A stretch of 64,000 nt of DNA from Bacteroidota bacterium (GTDB lineage: Bacteria; Bacteroidota; Ignavibacteria; Ignavibacteriales; Ignavibacteriaceae). The translations under genes and the position numbers were made by a program. The notes beneath the pieces were generated by a model. That model was not told where the DNA came from. It ran no database searches and worked only from the letters and a program-made list of their open reading frames with translations. Shown here in pieces: positions 19,116-27,769 of the stretch (position 1 is its first letter; the number at the start of each line of letters is the position of its first letter). Location: NCBI GenBank assembly GCA_021831685.1, contig JAKBMG010000126.1, positions 1 through 64,000 of the forward strand, in the 5' to 3' direction.

Positions 19116-20444
19116 CTATTTAATGGGCGCTCTGCCAATAGAGTAATAAATAAAATTATTAGCTTTCATTTTATCAAGGTCATAAAGATTTCTGCCGTCA
19201 AAAACAACAGGCGCTTTAAGAAGAGACTTTATTTTGGAGAAATCAGGATTACGAAATTCATTCCATTCGGTAACAATGATCAAAGCATCGGCACCTTCAA
19301 GAACTTTGTATGAATTTTCTGCGTAGTTAATTTTATTTCCTAAAACCGATTTTGTAGTTTCAACCGCTTCAGGATCAAAAGCAGAAATTGTGGCTCCGGC
19401 ATCCAACAAGTAATTAATCAAAGATATTGATGGAGCTTCGCGCACATCGTCGGTATTAGGCTTGAAGGCAAGTCCCCATAGTGCAAAATGTTTATTTGAA
19501 ATATTTCCGCCGTAATGATTAGAAATTTTTTTGAAGAACAATTCGATTTGATTTTTATTTACGGAAACGACAGATTTTAAGATTTTAAAATCATAACCGT
19601 TTTCAGTTGCAGTATTAACCAATGCAATAACATCTTTAGGGAAGCATGAGCCTCCGTATCCAACACCAGGAAATAAAAATCTTTTTCCTATTCTTGAATC
19701 CGAGCCAATGCCTATTCTGACCTTGTCAACTTCGGCTCCTGTAAGCTCGCATAAATTTGCTATTTCATTCATAAAAGAGATTTTGGCTGCAAGAAAGGAA
19801 TTAGCAGCATACTTCGTCATTTCGGCAGAGCGTTCATCCATAAAATAAACCGGGTTACCCGAACGAACGAAAGGTTCGTAAAGTTGAGTTAGAATTTCTT
19901 TAGTCGTTTGATTGCTTGTACCGATTACAACCCTTTCCGGTTTAAGGAAATCTTCAACGGCCATTCCTTCGCGTAAGAATTCCGGGTTTGAGGCAACGTC
20001 GAAGTTGAAATCGGGAGCATAAGATTTTATTTTTTCTTTTACCCTGTCAGCAGTTCCAACAGGTACAGTGCTTTTATCTATAATAATCTTAAATCCGATA
20101 TTCGGTTCACTCTTAAAGAATTTGCCAAGGTCATCAGCAACTCCTAGTACAAATTTAAGGTCTGCGCTTCCATCAGCGTCTTGCGGAGTCGGCAATGAGA
20201 GGAAAATAATCTGGGAATCTCTAACCGCTTCATGCAGATTTGTTGTAAAGGTTAATCTACCGTCCTTAATATTTCTTTCAAAAAGAATTTCAAGTCCGGG
20301 TTCGTAAATCGGCACGCTGCCTCTTTTCATTTTTTCAACTTTAGTAGAATCAATATCTACACAAATAACATCGTTGCCGGTTTCGGCAAAACAAGTACCG
20401 GTTACCAAACCAACATAACCGGTTCCAACAACAGCAATTTTCAA
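19116..20444 (-). CDS. ugd: UDP-glucose 6-dehydrogenase
   Basis: Oxidises UDP-glucose to UDP-glucuronate with two NAD+, supplying uronic acids for capsule, EPS or LPS. 442 residues: N-terminal Rossmann domain (IAVVGTGYVGLVTGTCFAE), central domain with the catalytic cysteine in GVGYGGSCFPKDV, and C-terminal UDP-binding domain (ALWGLAFKPNTDDVREAPS). The start is TTG, supported by GGAGG four bases upstream and by the conserved N-terminus starting right there. It begins the run with the UpxY antiterminator. Confidence 0.97.
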   Translation of the reverse strand: MKIAVVGTGYVGLVTGTCFAETGNDVICVDIDSTKVEKMKRGSVPIYEPGLEILFERNIKDGRLTFTTNLHEAVRDSQIIFLSLPTPQDADGSADLKFVLGVADDLGKFFKSEPNIGFKIIIDKSTVPVGTADRVKEKIKSYAPDFNFDVASNPEFLREGMAVEDFLKPERVVIGTSNQTTKEILTQLYEPFVRSGNPVYFMDERSAEMTKYAANSFLAAKISFMNEIANLCELTGAEVDKVRIGIGSDSRIGKRFLFPGVGYGGSCFPKDVIALVNTATENGYDFKILKSVVSVNKNQIELFFKKISNHYGGNISNKHFALWGLAFKPNTDDVREAPSISLINYLLDAGATISAFDPEAVETTKSVLGNKINYAENSYKVLEGADALIIVTEWNEFRNPDFSKIKSLLKAPVVFDGRNLYDLDKMKANNFIYYSIGRAPIK

Positions 20445-20633
20445 GTATCCTCCGTTTTTATCTTATGAAATATAAAAATAGACATGTAAAGTTGGAAGGA
20501 AGTTCATTATAAATATTCCCGCCATTTCTGTCCAAAATAATTTTAGAATTTATAATAACCTATGAAATTATGCGAAGTTATTATTTTAGATTATTCACTA
20601 CAAAACGATCTATTATATTTTGTCACTTTAGAT

Positions 20634-20670
20634 AAAACCTCCGAGGTTTAGGAAAACCTCGGAGGTTTTT
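20634..20670 (-). terminator. Strong hairpin terminator after the PAS kinase gene
   Basis: Long inverted repeat, AAAACCTCCGAGGTTT pairing with AAACCTCGGAGGTTTT around a short AGGA loop, and T/A-rich flanks on both strands. It starts 14 bases beyond the stop at 20684. The same core stem (CCGAGGTTT...AAACCTCGG) recurs at 30403-30435. Confidence 0.85.
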
Positions 20671-20683
20671 CTATAAACTAATT

Positions 20684-22069
20684 TTATTTTAATATTTTTT
20701 GAATCTTATCGCTAAATGATTGTGAGTTAACCGGATTCTGGAATACTTCGTCGACTCCAAATATTTTGTAAGATTTAATTATCCCCTGTGAAATTTTTGG
20801 AACAATAGAGAGAATCGGAATATTAAAATTTGTATCCACTTTACGAATAGATTCTATAAGCTGCAATCCGTTCATTAGTGGCAGATCGTGCCCTGTAATA
20901 ATTAGAGAGGGGAAATTATCAATAATAATTTCCATCGCTTCGTAACCATTCTCAACTGTAATTATTTTATAAGATGTGCAGCTTTGCTGAATTAAATCTT
21001 CATACTTCATTCTATTCAAAGGATTGCTTTCGACGATAAGAATAATATTTTGCGAGCAAGGAATTGTAAAGTGAAACTCACTACCTTCGCCGAATTTTGA
21101 ATAAAGCCAGATTGACCCGTTATGTTTTTCAACTATTTCTTTCACGAGTGACAACCCCAAACCGGTTCCTTTTTCTCCTTTAGTTCCCTCTGTGGAAAAG
21201 ATTTTTTCAATTCTAAAAAGCTTGTTCTTATTTTCTTCCGAAATTCCTATACCTTCATCTTTAACGATAAACTCCGCCATTCCATTATTAAAAACATCAG
21301 CGGAAATTTCAACTGTTTCATGTTCGCGAGAAAATTTTATAGCATTGCTTAACAAATTAGTTATCACCTGCATAAGTAAGCGCTCGTCAGCATGAATATA
21401 AAGAGAATTTTTTACGCTTACCTTTATTTCTATATTTTTTCTAATTGCATTGCCGGTAAGTGAAGAGACACAATTATAAACCAATGTTTGAGCATGCAGC
21501 CGTATGGGTTCAATTTTAAGCCGCCCGGTTTGAAGCCTTGACCAGTCAAGTAAATAATTTATTAATTGTAGCTGGTGTTGTGATGAATCGTTGATGTAAT
21601 TTAAGTATTCTACACGCTCTGAATCTGACAGGTTAGGTTCGTTTATCAAAATTTCTGCAAAGCCGAGGATGCTTGTAAATGGGGCGCGCAGATCATGCGA
21701 AAGCATCGAGATGAAATTATCTTTTGTTTCATTAAGGCGTTGGAATTTTTCCAATGATTTTTCTAAGGATTGCATCTCAGATTTCAGATCCGAAATATTT
21801 GTAACTGCACCGTTGAATATTTTTATCTCCCCGTCTTTGTTTCTTTTGACAGTGATATTTTCTTGTACCCAAATAATTACTTTATCTTTGCGAAGAATTC
21901 TATAAATTAATTTTAAGGAATTTTGCGATTGGTCTTTCACAAATTCATTAAACTGTCTTTTAACTTTTTGCAAATCTTCTTTGACGATAATTTTATTCAA
22001 CAATTCAGGAAATTGTTTTATTTCCCCGGGGGTATAACCAGTTACATTTTCAATGCTGTCCGAAAACAA
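20684..22069 (-). CDS. PAS sensor histidine kinase with degenerate C-terminal receiver
   Basis: 461 residues from a TTG at 22069: PAS domain (about 1-95, with FSDSIENVTGYTPGEIKQF), HisKA with phospho-acceptor His in MLSHDLRAPFTSILG, HATPase_c (NLLSNAIKFS, DEGIGI, GTGLGLSLV), then a receiver-like domain (about 345-461). The receiver lacks the usual residues: the acidic pair is Glu-Ser (IVESNPLN), the phospho-Asp position in LIITGHDLPLMNG is Gly, and the Lys is replaced in FQNPVN. So the domain is probably a ligand or partner module. PAS homology continues upstream of the TTG (FLWYSSSGKKADSIL) to 22222 without an ATG/GTG/TTG; see findings. Confidence 0.85.
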   Translation of the reverse strand: MFSDSIENVTGYTPGEIKQFPELLNKIIVKEDLQKVKRQFNEFVKDQSQNSLKLIYRILRKDKVIIWVQENITVKRNKDGEIKIFNGAVTNISDLKSEMQSLEKSLEKFQRLNETKDNFISMLSHDLRAPFTSILGFAEILINEPNLSDSERVEYLNYINDSSQHQLQLINYLLDWSRLQTGRLKIEPIRLHAQTLVYNCVSSLTGNAIRKNIEIKVSVKNSLYIHADERLLMQVITNLLSNAIKFSREHETVEISADVFNNGMAEFIVKDEGIGISEENKNKLFRIEKIFSTEGTKGEKGTGLGLSLVKEIVEKHNGSIWLYSKFGEGSEFHFTIPCSQNIILIVESNPLNRMKYEDLIQQSCTSYKIITVENGYEAMEIIIDNFPSLIITGHDLPLMNGLQLIESIRKVDTNFNIPILSIVPKISQGIIKSYKIFGVDEVFQNPVNSQSFSDKIQKILK

Positions 22070-22237
22070 TATTGAATCGGCTTTTTTGCCGGATGAAGAA
22101 TACCAGAGGAAAACATCTTCAAGCCCATAGCATTGTTCCTGAAGATTCTTCTGATTAAAAAGATTTTTCTCTACTTCCTTTTGAATTCCGTTTGAAATAT
22201 TTTTTTTCAGTTTATTAACCCATCAAATTGAAAATGC

Positions 22238-23404
22238 TTAAATGATAAATATTTTAGCAACATCAACCAAAAGAGATGGTTGATTGAAAAGCGCAGTGGT
22301 AAATAATTTTCCCAAACTTCTTTTTTCGTATGGTATTTTATTGAAGGAATGCGCAATCTTATTAAACTTATCATCGGAGAAATTATAAATACCGTTTTTA
22401 ATTTTCTCAAACAACTCGTGTCGTTTGCCTAATCTTTCGTGCCAGGCTTTATCGTAAGTTAAAATATGATCGAGTGAATTATTAGTGATAGCTTCAGCAG
22501 CAATTTTGCCGGCAATGCTTCCGCCAATCATTCCGCTTGCAATTCCGCCGCCGCTAAGTGGATTAACCTGGCGTGCAGCATCTCCCACAAGCATTATTCC
22601 GGGCGCAGAAATTTTATCCAAAGTAATTGTACTTGGGACTCCCCCAGCAATTGAGGTAAGTATCGGTGAATTCGGAAAATTATTCTCCATGAAATTATTT
22701 AGAAAAGATAAAGCTGATTTTTTCTTCCCTACCATTCCACTTACACCTAAGCCAATATTAGCAGCGCCATTTACTTTTGGGAATATCCAGAAATAACCGC
22801 CGGGCGCAACATTTTCACCAAAATAAAAATAGAGAGTATCGTCTTTTACATTGATATTAGATGCGGTGACTTGAACGCAGCATTCCATCTCTCTAAAATC
22901 AACATAAGTTTTTAGTCCCGCCCATCTTCCGATTCTTGACTCAACGCCGTCGGCGCCGATTACAATTTTTGCTTTCAATTCTTTTTGCTCACCGCGATAT
23001 TCATATTTTACGCCTGAGACTTTCCCGTCTTCAAATAAAAGTCCGTTCACATAAGCGCGAGTTAAAATCTCAGCTCCGGCTTTGGCAGCAGTTTTGGCTA
23101 ATTCATAATCAAATATTCTGCGTTCAAGAACATAACCGGCGTCGCTAAATTCAATCACAGCTTCTGTGCCGTCGGGAGAAATTAACGCAAATTTATTTAT
23201 ATGCGCGGATATCCATTTTTCATCGGGAGCAATAAATTCGGAAACGCCGGCTTTACTTATTGCTTCGCCACAGCGCACCGGGTAGCCAACATCTCTATCT
23301 TTTTCAAGCATCAAAACGGAGGCTCCTCCTTCTGCCGCAAAACGCGCCGCAATTGAGCCTGCAGGTCCGGCGCCGACGATAACTATATCATATTCTGGTT
23401 TCAT
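22238..23404 (-). CDS. Geranylgeranyl reductase family FAD-dependent oxidoreductase
   Basis: 388-residue flavoprotein. FAD-binding GxGxxG motif IVGAGPAGSIAARFAAEGG, ADP-ribose strand, PVRCGEAISKAG (family PxxCGEAIS motif near the active site), the second FAD signature GVMLVGDAARQVNPLSGGG-like MLVGDAARQVNPLSGGGI, and the YxWxFP-type motif GGYFWIFP. These define the ChlP/archaeal GGR family, which saturates isoprenoid chains (menaquinone, lipid or polyprenol). A two-cluster ferredoxin gene lies upstream on the same strand and is a plausible electron donor, but a decayed cassette now separates the two. Confidence 0.9.
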   Translation of the reverse strand: MKPEYDIVIVGAGPAGSIAARFAAEGGASVLMLEKDRDVGYPVRCGEAISKAGVSEFIAPDEKWISAHINKFALISPDGTEAVIEFSDAGYVLERRIFDYELAKTAAKAGAEILTRAYVNGLLFEDGKVSGVKYEYRGEQKELKAKIVIGADGVESRIGRWAGLKTYVDFREMECCVQVTASNINVKDDTLYFYFGENVAPGGYFWIFPKVNGAANIGLGVSGMVGKKKSALSFLNNFMENNFPNSPILTSIAGGVPSTITLDKISAPGIMLVGDAARQVNPLSGGGIASGMIGGSIAGKIAAEAITNNSLDHILTYDKAWHERLGKRHELFEKIKNGIYNFSDDKFNKIAHSFNKIPYEKRSLGKLFTTALFNQPSLLVDVAKIFII

Positions 23405-23447
23405 TTTATTTTTTTTACCTAAATTTATGAATAATTATCCAGTACTA

Positions 23448-23556
23448 ATAATAGGCAGTAGGCAGTAAGAAATAGGCAATATGCAGTATGCAATAAGCAA
23501 TAGGAAATGAGCAATAGGAAAAGGACAAGGGGCAATATGGAATCGGAAATAAGCAA
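23448..23556 (+). repeat. Imperfect heptamer tandem (GGCAATA/TGCAGTA type)
   Basis: About ten degenerate seven-base units such as GGCAGTA, GGCAATA, TGCAGTA, AGCAATA between the geranylgeranyl reductase start and the four-helix-bundle pseudogene. An AATAGGCAAT word here is matched on the opposite strand at the other side of the pseudogene (23967-23988), so the pseudogene is bounded by inverted copies. Confidence 0.7.
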
Positions 23557-23941
23557 TTAAATTTTATCCGATTTTCTTATATATTTTTCAGGATTTTCAA
23601 TCATATGGTTAATCATTTTTCCTATTTCTTCGGACTTGCTTATCAGACTTTGATACATATCCTGAGATATGTATTTACATTCTAAAGCAAAGTCCAGCCA
23701 AACTTGAGTTTCCGAATTTTCCATATCAGAATCTGACATTTTGGAAATAAAATAGGCTTCGTATTGCCTTTTTCTATAGCCCTCTGCAATAGCAGCTGAA
23801 ACTGATCGAGATGATCTTCTGATCTGATCGGTTAACGAGTATTTTTCTTCTTTTGGAAAAGTTTTAGATATTTCGAAGATCATCATTGCAAGTCCAAAAC
23901 GATTTTTTATATACCGTTAGATCTTTAAAAGAAATATTTAT
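23557..23941 (-). pseudogene. Four-helix-bundle (23S rRNA intervening-sequence type) protein, decayed
   Basis: The open part (109 codons from 23886) starts in mid-protein: EISKTFPKEEKYSLTDQIRR...SAAIAEGYRKRQ is the core of the S23/four-helix-bundle family. The missing N-terminus is found in another frame just upstream: SFKDLTVYKKSF, encoded at 23900-23935. Removing one T of the TTTT run (plus-strand AAAA at 23896-23899) joins both parts into a normal protein. In addition the expected start codon position (23939-23941, well placed after AGGAG) reads ATA, not ATG. Two lesions argue for a true pseudogene rather than a sequencing error. Function of the family is unknown; members occur in rRNA intervening sequences and as stand-alone cassettes. 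Confidence 0.85.
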
Positions 23942-23966
23942 AACAATTCTCCTTCAATTCTTATCA

Positions 23967-23988
23967 ATCCAATTGCCAATTGCCTATT
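23967..23988 (-). repeat. Inverted counterpart of the heptamer flank, overlapping the ferredoxin stop
   Basis: Minus-strand reading AAATAGGCAATTGGCAATTGG. It contains the ferredoxin TAG stop and repeats, in inverse orientation, the AATAGGCAAT word of 23448-23556. Confidence 0.65.
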
Positions 23989-24208
23989 TAGAAAGAACGC
24001 CTTTTTTGTTAAATTTTATCACTTCAATCGGACAACTCCAAATGCATTTTGAACAATTCGTACAACGTTCATCAATAATAAATATTTCGGCTTCTTTTAA
24101 TTCAATTGCATCTTCGGGACAAACGCCAACACAACATCCGCAGAAGTCGCATTTATCCGGAAGTATATCTATCATTAATTTGCCGGTTTTTGCTTGTCGG
24201 TAATTCAT
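23984..24208 (-). CDS. Ferredoxin, two [4Fe-4S] clusters
   Basis: 74-residue electron carrier with two full C-x2-C-x2-C-x3-CP motifs: CDFCGCCVGVCPEDAI and CTNCSKCIWSCPIEVI. A second ATG at residue 12 could also be the start; AGAG precedes the first. It lies upstream of the geranylgeranyl reductase gene on the same strand; archaeal and some bacterial GGRs use ferredoxin-like donors, so a functional pairing is reasonable inference. The stop codon falls inside a repeat that borders the decayed four-helix-bundle cassette, so the C-terminus may have been altered by that insertion. Confidence 0.9.
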   Translation of the reverse strand: MNYRQAKTGKLMIDILPDKCDFCGCCVGVCPEDAIELKEAEIFIIDERCTNCSKCIWSCPIEVIKFNKKGVLSK

Positions 24209-24292
24209 TCTCTAAATCGAAATAAAATAATTATAATAATAAATCTACAAATTTTAAGAATAAGGAAGAATAATCCACATCAAAATTATGCA

Positions 24293-24370
24293 TTCGAGAA
24301 ACCGATGAATCGGTTCAAAAGTTTTCTTTTTATTATTTTTCCCACGAATAGAATTCGTGGGCTGCTATTT
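24293..24370 (+). repeat. Two-hairpin interspersed repeat, copy B
   Basis: AACCGATGAATCGGTT (24299-24314), spacer, then CCCACGAATAGAATTCGTGG G and GCTGCTAT, continuing with a CTACTAACTACATATCCG tail as in copies A and D. Sits between the ferredoxin start and the SNF2 helicase stop. Confidence 0.8.
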
Positions 24371-24415
24371 TACATTTTAACTGATATCCTACTAACTACA
24401 TATCCGCAGCAGCAG

Positions 24416-27400
24416 TTATCCAAATAATATTTCAATATCTTCTTTAGTTAAGTTCTTAAGCATTCCGGTTTCACTGGTAATAATATCCTCAACTAGTTTT
24501 CTTTTTTTATCCTGCAGCAAAAGGATTTTCTCTTCAACGCTGTTTTTTGTAATAAACTTATATACAAAAACGTGTTTATCCTGCCCGATGCGATGCGTTC
24601 TGTCAGTCGCCTGGGCTTCTACAGCGGGGTTCCACCATGGGTCATAATGAAAAACATAGTCGGCTGCGGTCAAGTTCAAGCCAAATCCGCCGGCTTTGAG
24701 ACTAATTAGAAATATTTTTACGTCGTCATTATTTTGGAAATTATTAACGTGCTTTTCCCTGTCAATTACGCTTCCGGTTAAATATTCATAGTTGATTTTT
24801 TGTTTTTCCAAATACGCTTTTATAATATCAAGCATTTGAACGAATTGAGAAAACACCAAGACTTTATGCCCGTCTTCAATTACTTTTTCTGCAAGCTCTT
24901 TGAACTCTTCGAACTTACCGGATTTCTTTCCATAGGTTTTATTAACGAGTACCGGGTGATTACAAATTTGCCGGAGCCTCAGAAGCCCTTCGATGACTTT
25001 GAATCCCGATTTTTTTATTCCATTGCGCGAAATCTCTTCCATAAGTTCATCTCTTATAGAATTCCGCCAGAGGTTATAAATTTTTTCCTGTTCCGGTTCC
25101 ATTTCGCAATAATGAATTATTTCCGTTTTCTCCGGAAGTTCCTTTGCAACAACGTCTTTCGTCCTTCTTAGAATGAAAGGATATATTAATTTACGCAGAT
25201 GTTCCGAAGCGGATTTGTCGTTCTGTTTATGGATCGGAGTGGAAAAGTTTTCCTGAAATTTACTTAACGAACCAAGCAGCCCGGGATTTAGAAAATTGAA
25301 CTGCGACCATAGTTCGCTTAAATTATTTTCAACCGGCGTTCCCGTAAGGCAAAGCTTATGCTCGGCGGAAAGCATTTTAATTGCCTTAGCAGTTTTTGAA
25401 TGCGGATTCTTTATTTTTTGAGATTCATCTAATATGATATAATAAAATTTTGTTTTAGATAATGCTACTGCTTCCCTTAGTACTATACTGTAACTTGTAA
25501 TTACCGCATCGTAATCTTCAAAATGATCCGTAGTTTCTTTTATCCTGGTTCCACCTGTGTGATTCAATATTTTTAAGCCGGGGGTAAATTTCTTCACCTC
25601 GTTAACCCAATTAAAAACAACAGACGTCGGTGCAACAATTAAGCTTGTCCTATTTTCTTTCTTTTCTTTTGAAAGCAGCGCCAAAGCCTGAATAGTTTTG
25701 CCTAACCCCATATCGTCTGCGAGTATTCCACCGAAGCCAAATTCTTTAAGGAAGTAAAACCAATCGTAGCCGCTTTTTTGGTAATGGCGAAGCGTGGTAT
25801 TTATTTCAACCGGCAGTTTTTGTTTTTTAATTTTGTCAAAGGAATTTAATCGGCTAATATGCTCCTTGAAAGTTTCATCAATTTGAGCGTCATCGGCATC
25901 CTGGACAAGCATATCGAGCGCATTAGCCTGAGCTTTTGAAAACCTTACAGAACCTTCCGCAGTTTCCCCAAACATAATCGTTCTTTGAAATTTCTTCATC
26001 CACTCTTCAGGCAGAATTCCGACAGAGCCGTCATTTAGCTGAATGTAATTTTTCTTCTGCTTTAGTGTCGTTAATAAAGCTTCCAAACTAACAGGTGAGC
26101 CGCCAAACTCTATTTTAGTTTGCACATCAAACCAATCTACTCCCGAAGAGACAACAAGCGAAACTTTTGGTCTTGATACGTTTATCTTAAATTTGTTTAA
26201 CTCTTTTTCACCGAAGATTTCAAAACCGTTTTCCCTGGCCGCAGGAATAAGTTTGAAAAGAAAATCAAGCGGATCTTTTCTTGGCATAAAAATACCCGGT
26301 TCTTTTTCTTTAACGTAAAAAGTTTTTATTTCATTCCTTGCTTCTTCTTCAAAATTTCTATCCCTTTTAATAGTAACCAGCTTGCCTTCTTCAAAGAAAG
26401 CGCTGTTTCCTGCATTTGAGCTATATGGTAAATCGTATTTACCATAGCCGAATGACAGCCTTAGAAGTAGTGAATTTTCCGATTCTTCCAAAAGTATTTT
26501 TTTTATGGGAGCGGTCTCGATATTTTCGACAGTGTATTTACCGGCTTCAATAGGTAAGTTCGATACTATCTGCGGCAGAATATTCCGTTCAAAATATTCC
26601 ATAAAAATTTTTGGGACTAAAATCTTCCCTTTGTTCTCTTGAAATGTTTGTAACTGGTCGCGGGTCAAATTAGATACTCTGAAAATTTTATCTTCTACAT
26701 TCAACCAAAGCGGTTCATCAAGAAAAGAGAAGGTCTTATTTCCAATTTTTATTTCCTCACTGTTAAGGTAAAGCTTTAGAGTAAGCGAAATATTTTCATC
26801 ATCTTCGGCAATTATAACTGCGGCATTGGCAAATTCCGTGAGAATAGAAATTCTCTTTTCCAATTGCAGTGAGTAAGGCCCCATTAAATAAACTTCCTTA
26901 TCAGCTAAAAAAATTAGAACATCTGAAAGAATAGTCGTCATCCTTTCAAGGTCGCGCTCATTATAAATGCCATAATTGAAAGTATTACTTAAACGGATTT
27001 TACCATATTTTTCTGCAAAAAATTCCAGTACCAATCGTTCCTGAAATGAAAGACCTTCCAAAAGCTGTGCGTTAATATTATTAACCGGCTCAACACTGGA
27101 AGAATAGTTTCCGTCCTGAAGTAACTTTATCTTAAACGCCTTCAGCACCGGATCAAATTTATCGGGAGTAATACCGTAAACAATTTTATATTTTGCTTTT
27201 TGTTTTTTACTGTCAGGCTGTTTAAGAAATACATCAAAGTTACCTCTTAACTTTTCAAATTTCTCTTCTTCCTTTTTCTTTTTGACCTCTTCGATCCATT
27301 TATTTCTCTTAAGTATTAGTTCCGCCTGGTCGTCAATTGGTTCAATCTTTTTGTTTTTCCCTTCGTTCGACGGGGGAATTTGGCTGTAGCTACGATCTAA

Positions 27401-27733
27401 AAATCGCGAAGGCTTTATAAGATTTTTCTCGCCCGGTTTATCAAACTGATAATACTGGTAGAAAATTCCTCTTTCACTAAGTTGATAAAGCACTGCAACA
27501 ATATGCTTGCAAACGGCGCCGGTTTCCATGTAGGGGCAAGTGCATGCATAGCTTTTAATCGATTTATCATCATTAAATTCTAAGCGGACATAATATTCAT
27601 CTGTACCTTTTACTTTCGCAGTAACAACATTGTATTCAATGTATACATCGGAAACCTTTTTAGATGCAAAGTAAAGGAAGCCGCGCTTTCTCACCAGGTC
27701 CGTAGCTAAATTATTTAATATCTCTTTCAACAT
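24416..27733 (-). CDS. SWI2/SNF2-family helicase with N-terminal SWIM zinc finger
   Basis: 1105-residue DNA-dependent ATPase. SWIM finger near 64-77 (CTCPYMETGAVCKH, i.e. CxC-x8-CxH), a long bacterial SNF2-specific middle region, then the ATPase: motif I DDMGLGKT near 671, motif II DESQ (in place of DEAH) near 771, motif III LTGTPVENNLSELW, and helicase C motifs VLVFSQFVQMLD, SLKAGGFGLNL and the final QATDRTHRIGQ. This is the bacterial RapA-like/HepA SWIM group, thought to remodel protein-DNA complexes; the bacterial role is poorly defined. It begins 36 bases after dnaG, so probably shares its transcript. Confidence 0.93.
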   Translation of the reverse strand: MLKEILNNLATDLVRKRGFLYFASKKVSDVYIEYNVVTAKVKGTDEYYVRLEFNDDKSIKSYACTCPYMETGAVCKHIVAVLYQLSERGIFYQYYQFDKPGEKNLIKPSRFLDRSYSQIPPSNEGKNKKIEPIDDQAELILKRNKWIEEVKKKKEEEKFEKLRGNFDVFLKQPDSKKQKAKYKIVYGITPDKFDPVLKAFKIKLLQDGNYSSSVEPVNNINAQLLEGLSFQERLVLEFFAEKYGKIRLSNTFNYGIYNERDLERMTTILSDVLIFLADKEVYLMGPYSLQLEKRISILTEFANAAVIIAEDDENISLTLKLYLNSEEIKIGNKTFSFLDEPLWLNVEDKIFRVSNLTRDQLQTFQENKGKILVPKIFMEYFERNILPQIVSNLPIEAGKYTVENIETAPIKKILLEESENSLLLRLSFGYGKYDLPYSSNAGNSAFFEEGKLVTIKRDRNFEEEARNEIKTFYVKEKEPGIFMPRKDPLDFLFKLIPAARENGFEIFGEKELNKFKINVSRPKVSLVVSSGVDWFDVQTKIEFGGSPVSLEALLTTLKQKKNYIQLNDGSVGILPEEWMKKFQRTIMFGETAEGSVRFSKAQANALDMLVQDADDAQIDETFKEHISRLNSFDKIKKQKLPVEINTTLRHYQKSGYDWFYFLKEFGFGGILADDMGLGKTIQALALLSKEKKENRTSLIVAPTSVVFNWVNEVKKFTPGLKILNHTGGTRIKETTDHFEDYDAVITSYSIVLREAVALSKTKFYYIILDESQKIKNPHSKTAKAIKMLSAEHKLCLTGTPVENNLSELWSQFNFLNPGLLGSLSKFQENFSTPIHKQNDKSASEHLRKLIYPFILRRTKDVVAKELPEKTEIIHYCEMEPEQEKIYNLWRNSIRDELMEEISRNGIKKSGFKVIEGLLRLRQICNHPVLVNKTYGKKSGKFEEFKELAEKVIEDGHKVLVFSQFVQMLDIIKAYLEKQKINYEYLTGSVIDREKHVNNFQNNDDVKIFLISLKAGGFGLNLTAADYVFHYDPWWNPAVEAQATDRTHRIGQDKHVFVYKFITKNSVEEKILLLQDKKRKLVEDIITSETGMLKNLTKEDIEILFG

Positions 27734-27769
27734 TTAGGTTATTTCTTATTTAATTTTCCCCGTATTGAT

